This document shows, piece by piece, positions 52,095 through 61,405 of a stretch of 64,000 bases of DNA. Under the pieces are notes generated by a model, which searched no databases, had not been told where the DNA came from, and saw nothing but the letters and a program-made list of their open reading frames with translations. Positions within the stretch are counted from its first letter, which is position 1. Each line of letters starts with the position of its first letter. Source of the stretch: Apostichopus japonicus (taxonomy: Eukaryota; Echinodermata; Holothuroidea; Aspidochirotida; Stichopodidae); NCBI RefSeq assembly GCF_037975245.1, contig NC_092576.1, positions 33,954,611 to 34,018,610 on the forward strand, written 5' to 3'. The position numbers and the translations under genes are program-made.

Positions 52095-53840
52095 AAAGCT
52101 TCCTGATCCTTGGGTAACTAAACTAATAATTAGCCAGAGTGGAGACTGTAATTCTCGAAAACTAATAGGGTATTAAAGTGGTCGCAATCCCCGCCCCTAC
52201 CGACAACGCCCCTGGTAGCTTTTCTTTACCGATTTTCATATACGAGACGCTTGAACGTTTCTGAACAGATGGTTGGGCTAGAGTTTCCCATGAAAGAGGG
52301 AAAGGGGGAGGGAGTTGGGGTAAGTTCGACCGTGTCAGTAGTTTGAAGTTTTTCTGCCCTTTTTTGGCGCTTTTATATGAACCCCTCACATTCCTGATGA
52401 TATAATAAATAATATTAAACTTATCATAGTTTATATTATTGATTATTTTCATTTATCATTAAATTTTATTACATATCATATGTTTTGTCCCCGGAGAAAT
52501 TACTCTACCACTCAATCCTCCCCACCGTAACCATAATTCTGTACTACGAATACATGTTTGTATTTCTCCTTAAGGGAATTTCTGCTTTTTTCAACGTTAA
52601 GGAGAAATACAAGAAACATGTATCTAATTAGAAATACAAATTTTGACTGTTACATTAACATATAGCTTTTGTAGTAAATAGTCTATGTAGCTTTCAAGCA
52701 GATAGCTATACTCGGTTGCTTACTTGCTTAACCAGAGTGATTAAAAAGATTGTGAAGTGAGGGCCAGTGGTACAAATGTATCGAAAAAAAAACTGATGGG
52801 GACTTTAAAAGGCCGTCCCGGGAGCAGGAATGGGAGAGAATTCACACCCCTGCCTCTTCAAGTTTCCCTCTGAACAATTATCGAAAATAGAAGGCTTGAA
52901 GTAAGCCGGTGTTCATCCATGATCTAACACGGATAGGGCCTCAAATAAGCTACTGTAAAGCTTCCTGATCCTTGGGTAACTAAACTAATAATTAGCCAGA
53001 GTGGAGACTGTAATTCTCGAAAACTAATAGGGTATTAAAGTGGTCGCAATCCCCGCCCCTACCGACAACGCCCCTGGTAGCTTTTCTTTACCGATTTTCA
53101 TATACGAGACGCTTGAACGTTTCTGAACAGATGGTTGGGCTAGAGTTTCCCATGAAAGAGGGAAAGGGGGAGGGAGTTGGGGTAAGTTCGACCGTGTAAG
53201 TAGTTTGAAGTTTTTCTGCCCTTTTTTGGCGCTTTTATATGAACCCCTCACATTCCTGATGATATAATAAATAATATTAAACTTATCATAGTTTATATTA
53301 TTGATTATTTTCATTTATCATTAAATTTTATTACATATCATATGTTTTGTCCCCGGAGAAATTACTCTACCACTCAATCCTCCCCACCGTAACCATAATT
53401 CTGTACTACGAATACATGTTTGTATTTCTCCTTAAGGGAATTTCTGCTTTTTTCAACGTTAAGGAGAAATACAAGAAACATGTATCTAATTAGAAATGCA
53501 AATTTTGACTGTTACATTAACATATAGCTTTTGTAGTAAATAGTCTATGTAGCTTTCAAGCAGATAACTATACTCGGTTGCTTACTTGCTTAACCAGAGT
53601 GATTAAAAAGATTGTGAAGTGAGGGCCAGTGGTACAAATGTATCGAAAAAAAAACTGATGGGGACTTTAAAAGGCCGTCCCGGGAGCAGGAATGGGAGAG
53701 AATTCACACCCCTGCCTCTTCAAGTTTCCCTCTGAACAATTATCGAAATTAGTAGGCTTGAAGTAAGCCGGTGTTCATCCATGATCTATCACGGATAGGG
53801 TCTCAAATAAGCTACTGTAAAGCTTCCTGATCCTTGTGTA
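52095..53840 (+). repeat. two adjacent near-identical units with private variants
   Basis: Units here share private variants (gagtggagactgtaattctc, ttttctttaccgattttcat, gaatttctgctttt). They are almost identical over ~862 bp, for example 52160-52460 against 53022-53322. This is a separate, local recent duplication distinct from the A-B-C blocks. Confidence 0.8.
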
Positions 53841-54263
53841 ACTAAACTAATAATTAGCCAGAGTGAAAACTGTAATTCTCGAAAACTAATAGGGTATTAA
53901 AAGGGGTCGCAATACCCGCCCCTACCCACAACGCCCGTGGTAGCTTTCCTTTACCGATTTTCTGAACAGATGGTTGGGCTAGAGTTACCCACGAAAGAGG
54001 GAAAGGGGGAGGGAGGTGGGATAAGTGCGATCGTGTGAGTAGTTCGAAGTTTTTCAGCCCTTTTATTGCGCTTTTATATGGGCTCCTCACTGTCTGATGA
54101 TATAATAAATAATATTAAACTTATCATAGATTATATTATTGCTTATTTTCATTCATCATCAAATTTTATTACATATCATATGTTTTGTCTCCGGAGAAAT
54201 TACTCTACCACTCAATCCTCCCACCGTAACCATAATTCTGTACTACGAATACATGTTTGTATT

Positions 54264-54362
54264 TCTCCTTAAAGGAAAAATTGCTTATTTCAACGTTTAG
54301 GAGAAATATACAAGAAACCGTAAAGGAGAAATACAAAAAACTGTTAAGGAGAAATACAAACT
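54264..54362 (+). repeat. right edge of array, triplicated hairpin arm
   Basis: The last unit stops inside its hairpin. The right-arm sequence taaggagaaatacaa is then repeated three times with small changes (near 54297, 54322 and 54345) before the array ends. Only the arm, not the rest of the unit, has multiplied. Confidence 0.8.
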
Positions 54363-54610
54363 TTTCCCCCTAATCCTCATTAGTAGGAAAAATACGTTCG
54401 GGGGAAATTTTTAAAGGTCCAAAAAAGGTATATCCTAAGATCTTATTAATTTAATCTCAAAAGACATGTAGCACATTAGAGCACATCATGACAAGTATTT
54501 CATGAAAATTTAGATATTAAAATATAATTTATTTCCATTTTATTCGTGTTTTCCCTCAATTTCCCCTTATGGTACACTTTTTTGCATTTCCCCCTATGGG
54601 TCAAACCAGT

Positions 54611-54611
<1 letters not shown>
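54363..54611. repeat. low-complexity flank of (TA)n, possible old element
   Basis: T/C-rich blocks (tttccccct, ttccccttatgg) precede a TA tract. Judged by eye, the part next to the TA tract resembles the minus strand of 4113-4190, so the two may be copies of one diverged element in opposite orientation. Confidence 0.35.

Positions 54612-54643
<32 letters not shown>
54612..54643. repeat. (TA)n microsatellite
   Basis: About 16 uninterrupted TA dinucleotides. Confidence 0.95.
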
Positions 54644-54645
<2 letters not shown>

Positions 54646-54669
54646 GAGGACCTATAGTACGATGTTTTA

Positions 54670-54855
54670 GTTCACTTGCATGTCTAACAGTGTTTGTACT
54701 ATAATATTGGGCTTAATAGTGTTAAATGTACTCGAGAAGTCAATGAAGATTGACCTCACATTGACGTTTTGGGTTGTTCTAAGTGCTTCACGACCCCATG
54801 CAGGTAAACAAGTATTGCGTCATCTACACCTCTTTTACTTTGGTAGCACCAAATC
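54670..54855 (-). pseudogene. reverse transcriptase fragment of a non-LTR element
   Basis: The minus strand reads YQSKRGVDDAILVYLHGVVK then HLEQPKTSM, and after a one-base frameshift SIFIDFSSTFNTIKPNIIVQ then TLLDMQVN. F-x-D-F-S-S-x-F-N-T-I matches RT motif A with the catalytic Asp, and the upstream G-x-x-x-D-D-A-I matches the block before it in LINE-type RTs. Only about 60 residues survive, with a frameshift and no other RT blocks next to it. It differs in motif style from the copy at 21.3 kb (D-F-S-S-x-F-N-T-I against K-V-F-D-T-I-D-H), so the two are from different LINE lineages. Confidence 0.8.
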
Positions 54856-55373
54856 CTCAATGTTAATTAGAAAAGCACGCACTTCAACAAAAATGGTTAC
54901 AAACGAGGTTTAAATACCGAAGTAGAGTTCTATAACGATACGTACAAACGTGTATCAAATTCTGTGAACACAAAACAAATACAAATACGGGCCAGGGCGG
55001 CCACCGATCAAAACGATTTAGAACGGGAGCGGAGATTCATTCACAAGTCTTGAGATATGTACAGCTGAACTGATGAACATACTTTACGTGAACTGCAATA
55101 CTTACGTCACTGTCTACATGGAAAGCACATGTGGTAAAAAAAAAAAACATGCAGCCTAGATAAACAGAGGGCGACATACATGATGGCAACTGCATCACAA
55201 TATAAGTGTCTGACAATCGAAAGTAAGCCTTATACACTCTATTATGACGTCCAATATTTTAGTAGTCAATTGTAAGGCTTGATATGTTTAAATAGTCAGT
55301 TCATCGACTTGTACACCGACTACTCACTGAACGTGCTAGCGTCGTTTGAGAACGAGCTCAAACTCTGAAAAGA

Positions 55374-55472
55374 ATGGGTTCGAAATTGATCATATTTTTG
55401 TTGCTAATGTTTTGTAAATTGAATTGCAATTTCGGCGATGATTTAAATTACTGGGCAAATATTAAGAGCCAA
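55374..55472 (+). CDS. possible first exon of a secreted protein
   Basis: From the ATG at 55374, MGSKLIIFLLLMFCKLNC has the form of a signal peptide: a short polar start, a hydrophobic LIIFLLLMF core, then a small/polar region, followed by NFGDDLNYWANIKSQ. A donor-like site (GCCAA|GTAACG) after 33 codons would end the exon at 55472 in phase 0. The frame stays open to 55646, but the later part runs into the GTAAC-rich repeat and is not protein-like. No downstream exon was identified, so this may be a chance frame. Confidence 0.3.
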
Positions 55473-55549
55473 GTAACGTTTCATGGCTGTCAGGGAGAAG
55501 CATTCCCTACACACTTTTTATGCAACGGTTTTGTGAAAGTTACATATAC

Positions 55550-56340
55550 ATTTTATGTAACGTTACATAACATAAATCGGAAACAGACATGCAACTTTGT
55601 GGACGCACATGCTTGTAACAGTTTCGTAATATGTTACGTCACCTAATAAAGTAACCGTTAACATAATTGTTACACAAAATGTTTGCATAATAGTAATGAT
55701 CCAGTTACCTAACATGTTATGTAACATGTTTTGTAACATTTGGTTATATAATTTTGTAACATACATGTAACCTTGTGGACGCAGGGGCTTGTAACCGTTT
55801 CGTAATATTTTATGTCACCTAATAACGGAACTGTAACAGAATTGTTACACAAAATGTTTGCATAATAGTATTGCTCCAGTTACCTAACATGTTATGTAAC
55901 ATGTTTTGTAACATTAGGTTATATAATTTAGTAACATACATGTAACCTCGTGCACGTACCAGCTTGTAACCGTTTTGTAATATTTTACGTCACTTAATAA
56001 TGTAACCATAACAGAATTGTTAAACAAAATGTTTGGCATCTCGATAATCAAACTGTAATGATATTGTTCCACAAAATATTATGTAACGTAGTGAGGTAAC
56101 TGTAATAGTATTGTTACACAACAGAGTTGGTAAATTGATAACCAAATTGTAATTTTGTTGTTACAAAATATTGTATGTAACTTATAATGTAACTGTAAGA
56201 GAATTGTTACACAGATAGTTTTCTATCTTAATAACCAAACTGTAATGTTTTTGTTAAATAACATTTTACATAACCAGTTAACATAACTTTGACAATATTT
56301 TTTCACAAAAAAAGGTTTGTATTTTGATAACCAGAACAGA
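55550..56340. repeat. GTAAC/GTTAC-rich degenerate tandem repeat
   Basis: The block cctaacatgttatgtaacatgt recurs about 176 bp apart (near 55708 and 55883). ttgtaaccgttt-gtaatattt-tgtcac recurs in step. Copies after about 56000 are increasingly diverged (aattgttacacaa near 56115 and 56200). The motif GTAAC, or its complement GTTAC, occurs every 10-30 bases on both strands, giving many small palindromes (for example acatgttatgtaacatgt). Confidence 0.85.
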
Positions 56341-57475
56341 GCTATTGGTCTACCTGCAGATTTTACTGAATTACACATGCGGTTACATATGAAGAAATAA
56401 TGACGAACACAGTGAAATAAGTTGCTCTCATATTATTACGCCTATAAATTACAAAGCGAGAAAGTGAGTTCCAGCGTTAAATATTGCAACAGCACTAAAG
56501 AAATTCACTCGTCAACTGTTTGTGGTGTAGTCCGAGATTTTCGCCCTCCCTCACAATCAGATGCATCCTTCAGAAATCTCACCACCGTCGCCTGAATATC
56601 AAATGAAGTCGATTGTGCAGTTTCTCCGTACAGCTTCTGTTAATCGAAACACATTACACAAAACATTACATAAAAGACTGCATTCTACACCAGCAATAAA
56701 ATGAAGCCAATAATGGGTTACCCGATACTCATAGCTAGAACAGTTACTACTGTTCATGTTCCACAACCATGCATCAGTTACTACTGTACTGTGCTCGTAA
56801 CACAGTAACATGTGTTACAGGTGGCACATGGCAAGTTTTTTTGTAAATGCAAATTTTTAAAAAAAATAACTTAAAATTATAAAATTTAAAACATTAAAAT
56901 TACTGCAAATTTTCACCTGTCTGACTAGTTCAACGTGTCACAGCTTTTTGATAATTATATACTGTGCCAACTGTAACACTAGCTATGAGTATCGGCTGGG
57001 GTCTCACATTATGATGACAATTGCTTAAACTACATTATTCACATTTTCACACATTTACCATTTTTTTCAGTGATATACGAAATATTTCCTTTGCCTTTGA
57101 CAGTCACCTACTTTCATTTTATACTGAGCACATGCATTACTGTTGCAAATCCAGGTCCCATCAATTGGGAAAGAAAGTGACAATGGACTGGTCAATAAAA
57201 TCATATGGTGAATTAACTTTAAAATCAATGCTGAATGCTGCTTTTCAACTGCATCTGAAACAACACATCTTACATCAACATATATTTGTAGCAACTTTTT
57301 GAATAACCAGAATTCAATGTATATTAATGCAAGAATTCTCGTTGAAGGGGTGTTGCATTGAAAAGTTGGCCGATCCATGAGTCAAATGCACAACCCCTTC
57401 CCCACAACTCAAGGTTCTCTTCACTGCTGCTGAAAACAAATATGACACATATAAACTCACTTTTAATTATGTATT
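56341..57475. other. no supported exon; downstream of DUF4806-like gene
   Basis: Frames of about 90-100 codons occur on both strands at 57021-57378, each preceded by an acceptor-like site, but I recognise no motif and cannot choose between strands. A minus-strand acceptor (tttgttttcag near 57435) precedes CAGCAGTGA. Any splice from the exon at 57476-57622 into it would stop at once. Confidence 0.4.
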
Positions 57476-57622
57476 TCATACATGTAGTTTCACAAAGGCT
57501 GTTTTCCCAGTGGTACATGTCCAGTTCAGTGTGGTAGCAACTGCATTTGCCAATACATCACCCAGGATTCTTTTAACGCACTCCTTCAACGTGTTGCCAC
57601 CAAGAATTGATAGTCGTTTCTT
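57476..57622 (-). CDS. DUF4806-like gene, last exon
   Basis: On the minus strand an acceptor (tttctgttgtttcaag) is followed by KKRLSILGGNTLKECVKRIL, then GDVLANAVATTLNWTCTTGK and TAFVKLHV, ending at TGA (57478-57476). L-G-G-x-x-x-K-x-x-V-x-R-I-L, then a-N-x-x-A-x-x-x-x-W, then G-K-x-x-F is the pattern I associate with DUF4806 (Pfam PF16064), a domain of unknown function common in invertebrate genomes. The domain usually runs ~10-15 residues further, so this copy looks slightly shortened. A donor-like CAT|GTATGA just before the stop could extend it only to another early stop. The entry phase (0) matches the upstream exon. Confidence 0.7.
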   Translation of the reverse strand, partial: KKRLSILGGNTLKECVKRILGDVLANAVATTLNWTCTTGKTAFVKLHV

Positions 57623-58084
57623 CTTGAAACAACAGAAAGAAAGAAAAGTCAATCAGATACCATTCAATAATTATTATACAAACAGAAATATTCAAGTAAT
57701 TCATCCCACACTTTGGCATCTTTTGCTAATTTCTTATCAATATTTTAAGAGGAACTAGAAATGCAGTGCTGCAATGTTCCTTTCTGGGTCCAGTCAAAAA
57801 CAAGATTGATTTAACAGCCCACTTTTGTAGAATGCACCGCAATGTAAAATCATTTCTGCCCAAACTCTTGTTACCTAAATGCTTTCATGTCTGTTACTAC
57901 TGTACCTTTGAGTTTTAATTGTCTCCCAGGAAAAGGAAATTAGCCCCTCAGGAAATATTTTATTTTGTACAGACCACTGACACAATAACACCTGACTTGG
58001 CTTAAAATTTATAATGATAAACTAACATTACACTCTGGAAACCTGTTTTCTGATTACTCCCCTTACACTTTTAAACTGACTTAC

Positions 58085-58182
58085 CAAATATCTTTCCAAA
58101 GTCTTGTTTGTTTCAATAGAGTCATCCAGGTTATTAAATTCCTCTAAAGATCCCACAGTAATAGTAATGCGCTGGCTTCTAA
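58085..58182 (-). CDS. DUF4806-like gene, exon preceding the last
   Basis: The exon reads RSQRITITVGSLEEFNNLDD then SIETNKTLERYL and ends at a consensus donor (ATTTG|GTAAGT). S-L-E-E-F-x-x-L-x-x-x-I-x-x-x-x-x-L-x-x-Y-L is the expected start of DUF4806 (a P/V-x-x-x-E-E-L-x-x-L-like helix, then a helix leading into L-G-G). There are two usable acceptors: 58182 (phase 1 in, fits the exon at 58386-58504) and 58178 (phase 2 in, fits direct joining to the exon at 58772-58820). Exon skipping is therefore possible without a frame change. It leaves in phase 0. Confidence 0.65.
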
Positions 58183-58385
58183 CTTAGTTCCTGAAAATCC
58201 TGATATGGAAAAAATGATAAATTGTGATTAAATCTGCTGACTCCATCTGACCATCTTCCTTAATAAACAACAACAACAACACAATACTTTGGTGTTTGCA
58301 TACTGCAAATTAAAGTTAACAGTAAATAAGTTCACAACAACATATTGTGCATATTATAATGGCTATCTGTCGCTCCTTTATATAC

Positions 58386-58504
58386 TTAGAATCCTTTCAC
58401 TAATAACTTCAACTGTGTCATCATGCAGCTCAAAGTTGTTATCATTATTGCATGTTTCTTGTAAAATAGTGTTGACATGCCCATCAACTTCATTTTGTAT
58501 TTTC
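58386..58504 (-). CDS. DUF4806-like gene, acidic linker exon
   Basis: After an acceptor (aactaaacaag) the minus strand reads KIQNEVDGHVNTILQETC, then NNDNNFELHDDTVEVISERI and L, open over 39 codons, then a donor (TCTAA|GTATAT). The acceptor is pyrimidine-poor, which lowers confidence. The exon is phase 2 in and phase 1 out, which fits both neighbours. The composition (acidic, Asn-rich) suits the variable linker usually found before DUF4806 in this family. If the exon is skipped, the alternative acceptor at 58178 restores the frame. Confidence 0.5.
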
Positions 58505-58771
58505 CTTGTTTAGTTCGCCAGGGATTTCGCCAGTCTTTTTTTTCTGTTAATCTACTGCAAAAAAAGAACCAAAAACAACAACCTAGAGCTCTTCATTCTG
58601 TATCCATTACTTACAATGGGCATCACCCCTTCAATTATTTTTTTTTTTTTTGGAGAACTTCCTACAGTGTCCCTATAAAAGGTCAAATTTACATCATCAA
58701 ATACAGACAAATCATGTTATTTGTTACTTTGTCTGCAGAGCTTTTTAAACAGAATAACAACTGGTAATTAC

Positions 58772-58820
58772 CCTCCTGCTTGCCCAAAGTTGTATCTACT
58801 TTCATTGCCATTTAATTCAC
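58772..58820 (-). CDS. DUF4806-like gene, small upstream exon
   Basis: A good acceptor (ctattgtattcccag) is followed by 49 bases that read ELNGNESRYNFGQAG and end at a donor (GGAGG|GTAATT). It is phase 1 in and phase 2 out, in register with both possible downstream exons. It is short, so it rests mainly on splice signals and phase. Further upstream exons, which would carry the N-terminal part, were not identified on the minus strand up to the end of the window. Confidence 0.45.
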
Positions 58821-59249
58821 CTGGGAATACAATAGAGGGGCAAATTGAACCTAAACTACCTCCACTAACTATGCTTTCAATGATTTATTGCCAAGGAATT
58901 TAAACAGTTCTCCCCACAACACTGTAAACTTTTAACCCTTTAAAGTAACTTTCCATAGAGTTAAATATTGGCATGCAATACAGACATAGCATAGAGGCAG
59001 TTCAGCTATTGGGCAAATAAACTTTACTATAACTGAGGGTCACTTCAATGTAGGCAGCTATTTTCTTGGAAATCATGCACAGAATGATTCACCAGAAACT
59101 GAGCACATGGAATAGACCCAATGCAAATATTTCAAATTGACAGTAGCCAAGACAAAAAGCAACAAAAAGAGATAAGGCAGCCACAATTTTTTTAGAGGCC
59201 GAGAGGCTAGACATGAAATATTTTTCATTATCGTGTTGGTTGGTATCAC

Positions 59250-59520
59250 CAAGGGCGTATGAACCAGTGAAAAATGTGGAGGGGCGGAAGTATCATTCCG
59301 CCCCCCCCCCCCCCGCTTCGCAAGTAAGAAAACCCCTTTTTCATTTCGAAATGAGAAAAAAAATCTCATTTGAAGCACCAAATTGCATCTAAGGCCAGGT
59401 GACAATACAAAATTAAGTTTACAAAATGGAGTGGTTGTTGAAGTGTGCCATATTGCACCCTCCCCCAGGCCGGCCATCAGTCTTCAGCCCCCCACTCAAA
59501 AGTACCTTCCTACGCTACTG
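59250..59520 (-). mobile_element. hAT-like miniature element with 8-bp target duplication
   Basis: The 271-bp element is flanked by GGTATCAC at 59242-59249 and again at 59521-59528. Its ends are CAAGGGCGTATG and, read inward from the right, CAGTAGCGTAGG. These are imperfect inverted repeats starting with CA(G), as in hAT elements, which also make 8-bp duplications. Inside lies a 15-base poly-C tract and a palindromic tcatttcgaaatga. The duplication is perfect, so insertion is fairly recent. Two relatives lie at 1210 and 62349. A 134-codon frame crossing it (59073-59477) is not a gene. Confidence 0.85.
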
Positions 59521-59904
59521 GGTATCACTATACTCCACAGGAGTAATCATAAACTATGATGACGATGATCTATTGTTCTCCAAAATGCTTAATTTGTCAC
59601 ATAAACTTTGAAGCCTAAGCACTAAACATGAAATCCAAAAAGATTTAACCACCAACCCATTCCTGATATTTAAAAACAACCATACTTATATTATTATTAA
59701 TAAGGTTTTAACATTGGGTCTTTACCTTCTTAACTAGGCCTAGGGGCCTAGCTATAAACAAATAAAACAGTACATTATTTCTTAAAAGTTATGGATGACC
59801 AGGATTTTTCAATACTGTAACATACCAAATGATTGAAAACTAGGCCTAGGCCCCTACTAGTACTAGTGTACTACTACTACTAGTAGTAACTAGTAGGATG
59901 GTGA

Positions 59905-60360
59905 CTTCGAAGTTCGGCCACTTAAGACTTAAAACACCCCAAAACTAAATCTTCTGGTATAAATCATTTGAAAATATACTTCATATGGTGGGAGAATTTT
60001 GTTATAGTACGATACACGGCCAAACTTTCTTTCCTGCAAACTGTTTTCACGTTGTTTTCCAAGAAGATTCTTCGTGATTGTGGAACTGGTATTTCTTGCT
60101 AGAGTATTGCGAAGTTCGGACGCGCAACCCACAGTGTGGCGATGGTGATAAAATTGGGGGCGCAGTTGCTTTTTCAGTAATTATAACAGACTTCATAGAT
60201 CTTCGTCATTTTATTGACAAATATGTAAGTAATTTCTTGCACACGGGTCATTTTGGAGATAAATTAACTGTAGCTTCGTACTTTTTGGTGAAATTTGACT
60301 CTTCCTATAGATTTTCATGGTGAAATCGTGTATTTCTTAAGGGTGGCCGATCTTCGCAGT
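59905..60360. repeat. outer inverted repeat around 60103-60380 element
   Basis: TCGAAGTTCGGCCACTTAAG at about 59908-59927 is matched in inverted form near 60337-60357 (cttaagggtggccgatcttcg). The repeat encloses most of the shorter element at 60103-60380 and shares its gaagttcgg core, so one may have arisen from the other. Flanks are ctag/tagtac-rich palindromes (59858-59895). Confidence 0.55.
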
Positions 60361-60380
60361 ATGGCGAACTTCGCAATACT
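60103..60380. mobile_element. 278-bp miniature inverted-repeat element
   Basis: AGTATTGCGAAGTTCG at 60103-60118 is perfectly inverted at 60365-60380. No transposase frame is present. The target duplication is unclear (flanks gctag and gacta). Superfamily unknown. Confidence 0.6.
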
Positions 60381-60914
60381 GACTATACTAGTATAGTAAT
60401 ATATATTTCAGAATATGATATTTAAAATTAGGAGGAAGCCTTCCATAGTCATCTAGTAATATTTACAGGATTAACCTTCTGCAGATAACAGTTTTCTTCT
60501 AATACAGTCAGCAAACAAATGTTTCGGCATAACCTAGCTATTACACAAACAACGGTCATTAGTTTACCTTCATGTGTGATCGTTATTCCTCAGCCTAACA
60601 CAATTAACACCTACAAATGTAGGCTATGTGTAATTCATACCCCGCGAAAGGCTTTTCATTAAGCGATACATTCTAGCCTAACGCTAGATTACGTATAAGT
60701 TTATTTAAAAAATAGTCACTTCAAATACTTGCGAAATCAATTATGTACAACTGTCAACCCTTAGTAAGAAAAAAACAGGTACATACCTCTTAAGCAAATT
60801 TGTATCTGCAGACTGCAAGTACTTTCAAAAGAATAGATCAGGATATCCAACATCGAAAGAGTTGTAACGCATTACGAAAGCAACCGCTTTTCAAACTAGC
60901 TGCTATATCTGAGG

Positions 60915-61359
60915 CAGCGTTACCAGCGACAGTTGACGAAAAAACACTAGATTTGCGAAAATAAAACCCTAGAAAACGCTAAATGGTAGTTTCCCTAACA
61001 TTCATGTTGTTTGGAGTCAATTTAGCACAGATTCGTAGGATGAATGGTCACCGATCACAAAATAGATTTTGAATAGTTGATTTGAGTGATAGTCTGACCC
61101 AGAAAATTTGAAAAAAATATGGAAATTTTCGGTAGGAAATTCCGAAGATTGGGCAAAAATACTCAAAATAAATTTGGATGGGTCTCCAAGTAAGAATTTT
61201 GTCTAAAAAATCTGAAAAGTGGTCAATTTTTGGTAAATTTAACTAGTTTTAGGCAAAAAACGGTAGAATTAACCAAAATTAGAAAAAACGTGCGCTAGAA
61301 CCCCACAAATGACTAAAAACGCTACATCTAGTGTAAAAACGCTAACTCTGGTAACACTG
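60915..61359. mobile_element. hAT-type MITE with 8-bp target duplication
   Basis: The 445-bp element begins CAGCGTTACCAGCG and ends, read inward, CAGTGTTACCAGAG. The imperfect inverted repeats extend about 40 bp, including acactagat-t in both arms. Flanking 8-mers are ATCTGAGG (60907-60914) and ATCTGACG (61360-61367), a duplication with one change. CAGNG-type ends with 8-bp duplications define hAT elements. The interior is A-rich and non-coding. Confidence 0.85.
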
Positions 61360-61405
61360 ATCTGACGACACTGAGCATTGCGGTTTAGCGATTGGATGCC
61401 AGGGC

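Larger units (their letters stand above)
33460..54362 (+). repeat. giant array, 25 units of ~860 bp
   Basis: Taking the block atgttttgt-ccggagaa as reference, units lie near 33567, 34432, 35290, 36154, 37012, 37869, 38733, 39594, 40449, 41307, 42169, 43029, 43886, 44753, 45610, 46470, 47328, 48181, 49039, 49898, 50759, 51627, 52480, 53341 and 54180. Lengths are about 855-867 bp. Landmarks in each unit, in order, are an AT-rich block, ttgtatttctccttaa and its inverted partner, cttcaagcagata, tgatggggactt, tcacacccctgcctctt, ggcttgaag-aagcc, ctaaactaaact, tggtcgcaa-ccccgccc, and a purine-rich gaaagaggg-aagg tract. The unit resembles no gene family I know. Frames of 60-96 codons recur in it but are disrupted by 1-base differences between units, so no protein is called. 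Confidence 0.97.

Noticed and set aside
35176-54272. Repeated reading frames of 60-96 codons in the ~860-bp units, both strands
   Set aside because: They recur only because the unit does. One-base differences between unit types (tttcaacg against tttacg) merge or break the frames, and unit lengths are not multiples of three. There is no selection for an open frame and no recognisable domain.
55473-55646. Continuation of the secreted-protein frame to the stop at 55646
   Set aside because: The extra 57 codons lie mostly in the GTAAC-rich repeat (V-T-Y/N-F-V patterns from repeat), so the reading is probably repeat-derived.
57021-57378. Overlapping 93- and 103-codon frames on opposite strands
   Set aside because: Both have acceptor-like upstream sites, but neither has a recognisable motif nor a phase link to the DUF4806-like exons.
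59073-59477. 134-codon minus-strand frame
   Set aside because: It runs through the hAT-like miniature element and its poly-C tract, has no domain, and overlaps no splice-consistent model.
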